Shown here: positions 57,386-64,000 of the stretch, in pieces
Numbering within the stretch: the stretch's first letter is position 1
Layout of the letters: the number at the start of each line of letters is the position of its first letter
Source of the DNA: Thereva unica
Taxonomy: Eukaryota; Arthropoda; Insecta; Diptera; Therevidae
Assembly: GCA_949987705.1 (NCBI GenBank)
Contig: OX465281.1
Coordinates: 82,054,543 to 82,118,542 of the forward strand
DNA length: 64,000 nt
Reading direction: 5' to 3'
Notes under the pieces: model-generated
The model's database searches: none
Told to the model about the DNA's origin: nothing
The model's input: the letters and a program-made list of their open reading frames with translations, nothing else
Position numbers and translations under genes: made by a program

Positions 57386-57765
57386 TCATATCTGAATGTG
57401 CACTGTGGAACTGTATGTGTCTCTTGGATTGTTAGATTGCGATAGGGTTCGTAACGACGAAGGTGTTCGGCAGTTATAAATAAAGCGAAGAAAGTCAGAA
57501 CTTATGCGCCGAAGACGTCGTAAGCCAGAGTATCTAACTAGCAGGTCAAACTTAATTTTTTTTACCATTGCTGCAGTATTACTAGTAGTACCACACTCTT
57601 TTTTAGTTGGATGTTGGACTGGCTGGTCGAACTCGGAGGCCACTGGTGAGAAGCCAACCCGACCGTGGAATCAGTCCATAGATGAACAGGTACTTTTCGT
57701 AGATTAAAATTTTTCTGTACGTAGTCAACGAGCTCAATGAATATATCGGGAGCACACATTCTAAT
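57386..57765 (-). pseudogene. BEL/Pao retrotransposon pol relic, RNase H to integrase linker
   Basis: The reverse strand encodes DYVQKNFNLRKVPVHLWTDS, then TVGLASHQW, the RNase H end of BEL/Pao elements (family form: LWTDSxVxLxWI). In a second frame comes IKFDLLVRYSGLRRLRRISS with DFLRFIYNCR, the linker before integrase (family form: WxLLxRYSSLxRLLRIxAxxxRF). The catalytic Asp of WTDS is kept, but the segment between the blocks is shortened and frame-shifted. No LTR or integrase core is visible nearby. Confidence 0.65.
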
Positions 57766-58102
57766 TAGGGTAAAGATACAGTGTTAATGGCACTTACTCT
57801 GGTCTTTTTGAAATGGCAGAAACTTGAACGTTCTTAATGTAACGGATAACAGACTGATAGATTAGGATTGCTCGGAATTTCTAAAGATAGTAAAATACCA
57901 GCCAAGATTCTTAATGAGACTGGGAGTAAGAGACCAAGAAATAGCTCGATAGATCACGTGCTAGAAATTACGCGAAAACTATTTGTAGCTGAAGAGGACT
58001 AACAGAAAATATATGATTAGGGAAAGAAAGGAGGGTCCCAAGCTCTACAGGGACTGCAGTAAAGTTTATTAATTGAGCATCAATTTCTTCTTCAAGATCT
58101 GC
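57766..58102. other. No gene recognised
   Basis: Spacer between two retroelement relics. No motif. Confidence 0.3.
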
Positions 58103-58957
58103 CGACGATAGCGCTGTTTTCGCCGACACGGATGCCGAAGCAACGGACATCTTATACGATATTTCCCGCATCGCCCAATCATACGGGTTAAAAATCAATA
58201 CGGAAAAGACCAAAGTGCTCACAACGGATGGATCAAGAGCCAGTGTTCACCTCGATGGAACCCAAATCGAACAGGTTCCAAGATTCAAATATTTGGGATC
58301 ATTGGCTGAGGAAACGAAAGTAGCATCGACGGCCGACGTTCACAGCCGTATCGGCCAGGCAACAGCAACATTCGCCTCGCTCAAGTGGTGCATATGGAAA
58401 CGAGCAAATATCTCCATCAAAACAAAACTAAGTCTTTACCGAACGTTAATTCTTCCGATTCTTCTTTATGGATCTGAAACGTGGACACTGCTCAAACCGG
58501 ACGTTAAGAAGCTCGAGGTCTTCCAAATGCGATGTTTGAGGCAGATCCTCCGTGTCTCACTCCGTGATCGCCTTCGAAACGAGGTTGTCAGACAAAGATG
58601 CGATCAGCAAACACTGATCGAAGAAGAAATGCAAAAACGTCGACTACGGTGGTTTGGACATGTTTGCCGAATGGATGATAGCCGCTTGCCACGTAAACTT
58701 CTCTGGCGAGACCGTCCTGCAGACTGGAGAATACAGCGATCGGCACCGAAGAAAACCTGGTTGAAGAATATCGAGGGTGACTTAAAGAATCAACGATTAT
58801 CAGTTACCGAGGCTCGAGACACCGCCAAAAACCGAGAAGAATGGAAGCGAATCGTGAATAGAGTTCGGGACCCAGCGGCACCGACAGCAGCGTATCCGTT
58901 GCGGGGACGTCCCGCTCGGACCGCCAGCTAACGGATCAAAGAAGAAGAAGAAGAACT
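58103..58957 (+). pseudogene. RTE-type LINE, 5'-truncated ORF2 C-terminus
   Basis: The copy begins inside RT motif C (ADDSAVFADTDAEATDI) and is open for long stretches, mainly 58215-58931. It reads LDGTQIEQVPRFKYLGSLAE, LKWCIWKRANISIKTKLSLY, LILPILLYGSETWTLLKPDV, then KLEVFQMRCLRQILRVSLRD, RRLRWFGHVCRMDDSRLPRK, and ends PTAAYPLRGRPARTAS. After the stop (58929-58931) come about 10 bp and a (GAA)n tail. It lacks endonuclease and most of RT, as expected for a 5'-truncated insertion. It is much better preserved than the reverse-strand copy at 51005-51975. No target duplication found. Confidence 0.85.
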
Positions 58958-60733
58958 CCTCGTTGATAAGGAGAAAAATGAAATGCTATTTTTCAGCTTT
59001 GATGATCACCTTTCTTTTCCGTTTTTTTTCTTTTCCGGTCTTTTCCGTTGGAACCGCGCAGGATTTGAGCTTGGGGACGCTGGAAAAGCTTTCAGGTGTC
59101 CAGCTTTATTTCAGGCAACTAGATCGGCCCTGGTTTTCTCACGATATCCGCAGCTGAGATTAGCTCTTGCCTTTCCATGCGTCACAGATCTTACTTACGC
59201 ATTCGCCTCGGAAGTCCTTTGAAGCTTGGTCTTCACATCTGATTGGTAGTTAGTTAATGTTTTATTTTCCATTTTTATTTTATAACAATTTAAAAATGTC
59301 ATAAGATTCTAATGTTTCTTGTATATTCGTGCCTTTAATAATCATAATCAGCAGAACTCACGTGTTTAGAGGAAAATATTGAATAGATTAGCTCACGAAT
59401 TGCAAAGAAGTACGATGATCAAAATTAATGCACTTCTTCAATTTCAACTTGATGATAATGCATCAAAAAATCGATTATTTTTCTTCCCTTTTTGTTTTGA
59501 TTTTATTTATTCAAAATGAAATGCAGAACCCGGAAATTTTATTTAACTTTTTTCGCCCATTCAATCTCTTATACATCGAATTTTTATTTTAGTATAAAAA
59601 ATTGTTTACTATGCATAACAGAGAATCAAGCCAGACTATAGTTGAGTTAACCTATAAAAATATTAAAGCTAGTTTAAGCCGCAGATTCTGGGTCTGACAT
59701 TCTAGAGACTTTCGATTCGTGTAATTTATGTAGTTGCAGTACTAATGTTCATATTTTGTCGAAATTGTTAAATTCTTTCATTAATAAAGTAAGCAACATT
59801 ATACTTCTGACACCTGCAATGCTTGTGGAAGTTTTTGCTAAGCATTCAGCTCCCCACGCGCTAATCATACCCCCAGTCTACAATTGGCTGACTTCAAGGA
59901 CGCCATGACTTTAATAATAAATAATTTCTGATTCCACTTCATTTCCATTCCATTCAGTGTGTTTTTGTTGAACGTCGAATCTTGTTTACCTCTTTCTTTT
60001 GATTTCTTCACAAAGCTCCAAACTTTTTCCCCAGGCAATTTGTATGTATGTATGCATGATTTTTTTTACATTTCCTCTTTCTAATAACATGTTTCTGTCA
60101 TTGCCTCGAAAATAATATGAGCGCGGCTCACTGCAGGAAGAGAAGAATTTTGTTTGTAACAGGTAAAAATGTTTGGCGGAGCAGAAGTAAACTTTTGCTA
60201 TCTTGAAGCTTTTTGGATTGTCCCCGCGAAAAAACACACCTGGGCAAAAAAGTCCACAGTGTGCGGCTCTCCTCAGTGCAGACAAAAAATTGGTTGAAGC
60301 GAAGTATGAAATGACTGCTCATTTCGATAATGAACGTTGGTGTGAAGATACTGGTAGGAAGACCTGTCCAAGCATTGGAATCCGAAGCATATTAAACAAA
60401 GAACAGCGTTCAATGTGTGGGGCATGGCCAAGGGTACCGATCTTACCGAAATAAGAAAAGATCTCTTTTGTTGCTGCTTGTAATAAAATCTTACTTGAAA
60501 GTTGCTATAACTTCACGGTAGTCTTTTTTTATTTTTATTGTTGAATATTTCCATTGATTAAATAGGATGGACTTATGTATCCGAAATTTACTTCACCTCG
60601 CATTGAGTTAAACCGAAAGCTAGAAACGGAGAATTCTTTTCTACATACTTTTACTATATTTGCCTAACTTTATTGTACAAAAAGCTAGGTACAGGGTGGG
60701 TGTTACAACCCTAGGAAAATAGCATTTGTAGGG
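58958..60733. other. No gene recognised
   Basis: Open frames just after the RTE tail (58963-59222) are hydrophobic or Phe-rich because of T-rich DNA, and have no family match. The rest is AT-rich. Confidence 0.35.
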
Positions 60734-60741
60734 GCCCTAGT

Positions 60742-62492
60742 CAGCGCTGCCACCCAAATAAGTTTAAAATGTATTAATCCAACGAAACATATATACTAAA
60801 CCAAATAAAATAGTAGTAGATCCTAAAAGTATATGTATGTATGTATGTATGTATCCAGTAATATGATACTTTATACAAAAGGGACTTAAAATAAGTGTAA
60901 TTTGCAGAAATAAGGGAAAAATTTAGGTTCAATTAAAAAAAATGTAGGTACAGCAGTTCTCCCCTGCTAAACTCATGAATTTCTACAGTTATTCAATTTC
61001 AATATTCGTATATACAAAACTATGATGATCCTCGAATTAAATTGAGTTGAAATTGATCTGAAATTCGCATTAAATTGAGCTGTCTGATAGATTTGCCATA
61101 AACCTCAAACTAAAATATACCACGCCATAAATGCTTATTAAGTTACACTTTCCTTCTGTTTATATGCATATAATTTACTAGGTGGAACCCGGTGTGCCTC
61201 GCTGCACTCATAAGCCAATAGTATGGCGTGCGCCAAAACAATTAGGAATCCTAAAATCACTGGGCAGTGAGAGTCTCAAATCCAAAAATCACTTGCTCAC
61301 TTATATCCTCAATCACAATTCAGCGGTTTCACTGCCACTCTTGTCGTGGTCAGATGCAACGAGGGAGTGTTTTTGCCCGTAAACGAATTTCGAAGAAGAA
61401 ATTACAATGCACGTCCATACACGAAATTTTAATGTGTGTGAAATTGTCTTTTCCCCACCTGTGTTTATATCTCAAATTCATTTTGCAGTTGCGGTAATAA
61501 GAATTGTAATATACAGTAACATTGAGGACATTTTTTTCGTATTTTTGATTCCGAACAATAAAATTTTCTGCTATCGATTGGGATTTCGTCAATCACCAAA
61601 AATTGTTTTGAAAATGTTTATGCAGAGGCGTCAAATGGACACGCAAGTTGTTGAGTTGAGTCGAGGTATAACAGCTATATCAAGCGCTTCGAGGGATGCG
61701 GCCATGGTGCATTGTCCCAAATTTTAATTTTGCACGTTTTAAGGACTTTGGCAATACGGAAATTTTTGTTGATGTTACATGTATGTAGATGTTTCTATAT
61801 TCAAATTCACTTGTGAATCAAAAGCACCTTGAAATCTATGTATTATATCCAGGTACCATAGCTGAAAAAACTAAAAGCATCCGGTTATTGAATTTGTTGT
61901 CTTTTTGGCTGCGAGATGTTTTATTTAAGCCATACATTACTAAAATCGGGCACATGATGCGGAAGTTACTTTAATCCAAGTTCAGAGAATTTCGTCCTTC
62001 GCGAAAAATCTGTTCAACAAAATTACGGCAATCACTTCCGAATCTCCGATGGGAATCGTATTTTTTTTGGAAAAAACCAACACAAAATGGATCTCAGTTC
62101 TTTGGCAGTAATTTGAAGAGTGCCTCCCATACAAAAGTTTCGGATTTTGCTATATCAGTAGGTACACTATAGGTACCCGAAGGATTCGAGATAGATGTAT
62201 AAATTATAGCCTAATATGTTATTCTCATGTATGAGCTACATATGTATATTATTGTAAAGTTTCATTAAAATCTATTCAGTAGTTTTTGCGTGAAAGATCA
62301 ACAAACATCCATAAAAAACTTTCGCGTTTATAATATTAGTACGATATCACCGTGAGATAATAAGGGATGGGTTGATTAATTCGCCGAATTACATCGAATA
62401 AAAATGTATTAAAATCAAATAGTACGGAGTAAAAAGTTGTAGCATATAAATCGTAGGAGAAATACTATAATTGTACTAGGGTGGCAGCGCTG
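60742..62492. mobile_element. Non-autonomous hAT-type transposon
   Basis: The 8-bp duplication GCCCTAGT flanks it (60734-60741 and 62493-62500). Its ends are the perfect 14-bp inverted repeat CAGCGCTGCCACCC. The length is 1751 bp. Interior open frames (61182-61382, 61407-61727, 61789-61974) show no hAT transposase motif. A (TATG)n run lies at about 60832-60852. The right part contains Helitron-like terminal sequence. Confidence 0.85.
62100..62345 (-). mobile_element. Helitron-like terminal sequence fragment
   Basis: Read on the reverse strand from 62337 it begins TACTAATATTATAAACGCGA, then AAGTTT and, farther on, TTTCACGCAAAAACTACTGA followed by TAAAACTT-like text. This pattern is repeated in many insect genomes and, as I recall, belongs to one end of Helitron families. 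The other end is not found, and the assignment is weaker than for 55530-56069. Confidence 0.4.
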
Positions 62493-62557
62493 GCCCTAGT
62501 CCTCACCACAGATGGTAAAATGAATAATTTTAATTCATTTCATTCTTAATTAAAGAC

Positions 62558-63625
62558 TAGGGAATCCAATCCCGCAAGCGCCGGATCCCGCGAATTCGCG
62601 ATTCCGCACTATTTTTGCGGGATCAGTAATGCGGGACTAGACATGCGAAATTCGCGGGATTTGGGCAATAGACTCATCTCTTACCAGAACCGGGACTTAA
62701 AAGAGAAATGTTTAAAGAAGGATAGATTTAGGCCTTCCGCAATTCCAGTTGCACACGCAAATGTTTCGGGATCTTTCCCGGGTGCGGAAGTGGGAATCCA
62801 TACACCGGTCGGCAGAAACGATACCGATTTAAAACTAGGTTGAACTGCTCGCGCACGACTTTTCTTCCCGGTCAGAGGCATCAGTTTCGTGGTTGCACCG
62901 CACTCAATGGAGGGGAGGGCCTCAAGCCTTAATTATATTGGACGCAATGGAACCCAACGGACCGGATTGAAATGATAAAATTAGTTTCAATACAGAGAAA
63001 TTATAATCAAGTGGTTATACTGAACACAAACGAACGGAGGGGACCAGATTAAAATTACAAAAAATTTGGAAGTTGGAACTAAAAATTTTAAGCATAACTC
63101 CACAATTTAGCAAAATATTGCCGAAAAATTAGGAAGCACAAATGACATTTGCATACGTTCGATTCCGTCAGTATAACCAGCAAAATTCCATTGCGTTGAC
63201 TGTCCGTTCCGTTGCGTCCAGTAAAAAGTCACAGTTACATAGCAGCGTTGCGCTGCGTAACTTATTTGAGCATGACTCTTCATAACCTAGTCTTAGCTTA
63301 GCGTTGCATTAGTTGACAGATAAAGTTCCGTCAAGTGCTGTAAAGTGTCAACAAATTGGTATTCAGGCCTATTCTAAACTACCGTGGAATCGATTCCGAT
63401 TTCTTACATCGGTAGCATAAACTCTGCCTGAATATTTTGTTTCACTGACTTAGTACTTTGTTACGCTTTTATTTCATATAATACTTCATAAATTCATAAA
63501 CATAACTTCTTAGCACAATCTCTATTGTTTTTTTGTGCAGTCCCGATCCGCGGATCCACGGGATTATTGAGCTCGATACCGCGACCTTGCGGGATTCAGA
63601 TTTTGATGCGGGATTGGATTCCCTA
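62558..63625. mobile_element. Non-autonomous hAT-like transposon with AT/GC-alternating ends
   Basis: Both ends read TAGGGAATCCAATCCCGC inward (18 bp). The flanks TTAAAGAC (62550-62557) and TTAAGGAC (63626-63633) match at 7 of 8 positions, fitting an old 8-bp target duplication. Multiple CCCGC, GCGGGAT and GCGGGACT words lie in both subterminal regions and are candidates for transposase-binding sites. No transposase frame. An inner inverted pair, TGGACGCAATGGAAC (from 62939) and GTTCCGTTGCGTCCA (to about 63220), may be a nested MITE. Confidence 0.8.
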
Positions 63626-63699
63626 TTAAGGACACTTGGCGGACAGACACTGCCTTCTATAGACCAAATAACTATTGTGCCAACCCCATCAAAAAATAT

Positions 63700-64000
63700 A
63701 TGTACAAGTTAAGGCTTTTAATTTAGCTAGAAACGGAGAGGCCTCGATGTTTGAGACTCAATCTCCTCCTCGCTGGAACGTCACAGTTGCACAGCAAGTT
63801 GGCCGCAGTTTCGGGAGTTGCTTCGCCGAACTGACGGGTACAAGATGATAATTGAGCCAACAGTGACCTATCAGTAGCTCTGAGTTAAGAGTTTGTCCGC
63901 TTTAGCTTTGTCAATTTGAATGATTAGCTTCACGAGCGCTCTGGGTCCTTGTCCCAAGACCGAATTCTTGACAGCCGTTCTTATGCGGCAGGTGCAGAAG
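63700..64000 (-). pseudogene. I-type LINE ORF2 C-terminal fragment
   Basis: The reverse strand reads ADKLLTQ, then ELLIGHCWLNYHLVPVSSAK and, after frame changes, NLLCNCDVPARRRLSLKHRG. This corresponds to the L(T/I)GHCxLxYHL block and the last part of the Cys/His box (HLLCxCxALxxxR) at the end of I-group LINE ORF2. The paired Cys of the box are damaged. The fragment continues past the window edge. It is a different subfamily from the 47136 element, judging by low word sharing. Confidence 0.6.

Noticed and set aside
58963..59222. Small secreted protein (hydrophobic N-terminus)
   Set aside because: The hydrophobicity comes from T-rich DNA; two overlapping frames look equally good and no family or conservation supports either.
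1..64000. CRISPR arrays, bacterial operons or phage genes
   Set aside because: No regularly spaced short repeats or prokaryotic gene organisation; all recognised proteins are eukaryotic transposon proteins.

Overview
The window looks like non-genic DNA from an insect, most likely a fly. It is AT-rich, carries TATGTACATACATA-type simple repeats, and is filled with decayed transposable elements of families common in Diptera. The elements are hAT, Tc1, Helitron, CR1/Jockey-group, I-type and RTE-type LINEs, Ty3/gypsy and BEL/Pao. The order is my inference from family resemblance; I found no host gene that would fix the species. No host protein-coding gene, tRNA or intact rRNA gene can be supported on either strand. 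Almost every recognisable protein stretch is a broken transposon protein.

Layout. 1-6.5 kb: antisense I-type LINE piece, a small MITE, then a pile of one LINE family (called LINE-A here). One LINE-A copy is split by a hAT element with its 8-bp target duplication and is joined head-on to a second, inverted copy. 6.5-11 kb: mostly anonymous DNA with a two-unit repeat and small LINE and transposase remnants. 11-15.2 kb: LINE-A 3' pieces, a Ty3/gypsy gag-protease-RT relic, and the 3' half of a Tc1-like transposon. 15-22 kb: sparse, with a Helitron helicase relic and an antisense I-type LINE end. 22.9-25.0 kb: a 2.1-kb element with 288-bp terminal inverted repeats in which I saw no mismatch. 25.6-29.9 kb: three 5S rRNA-derived sequences, all on the + strand. 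30-33.5 kb: very AT-rich and anonymous.

33.6-39 kb: R1-like, LINE-A and CR1-like LINE pieces in both orientations, and two MITEs. 39-46.9 kb: LINE-A 3' end, dispersed repeats and a 40-bp-stem hairpin. 47.1-50.7 kb: a 3.5-kb I-type LINE with 10-bp target duplications, lying beside a hAT transposase C-terminus. 51-53 kb: RTE-type LINE pieces. 54.5-57.1 kb: a LINE tail split by a hAT element, which itself carries a Helitron with two and a half 128-bp tandem repeats. 57.4-58.96 kb: a BEL/Pao relic and a second RTE copy. 60.7-63.6 kb: two more non-autonomous hAT-type elements with target duplications. The window ends in an antisense I-type LINE.

The coding relics do not work together. They record successive insertions whose relative order can be read from nesting. 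I see no new multi-gene system. The most unusual items are the 288-bp TIR element, the 5S-derived cluster, the nested hAT/Helitron/LINE stack and the inverted LINE-A junction.
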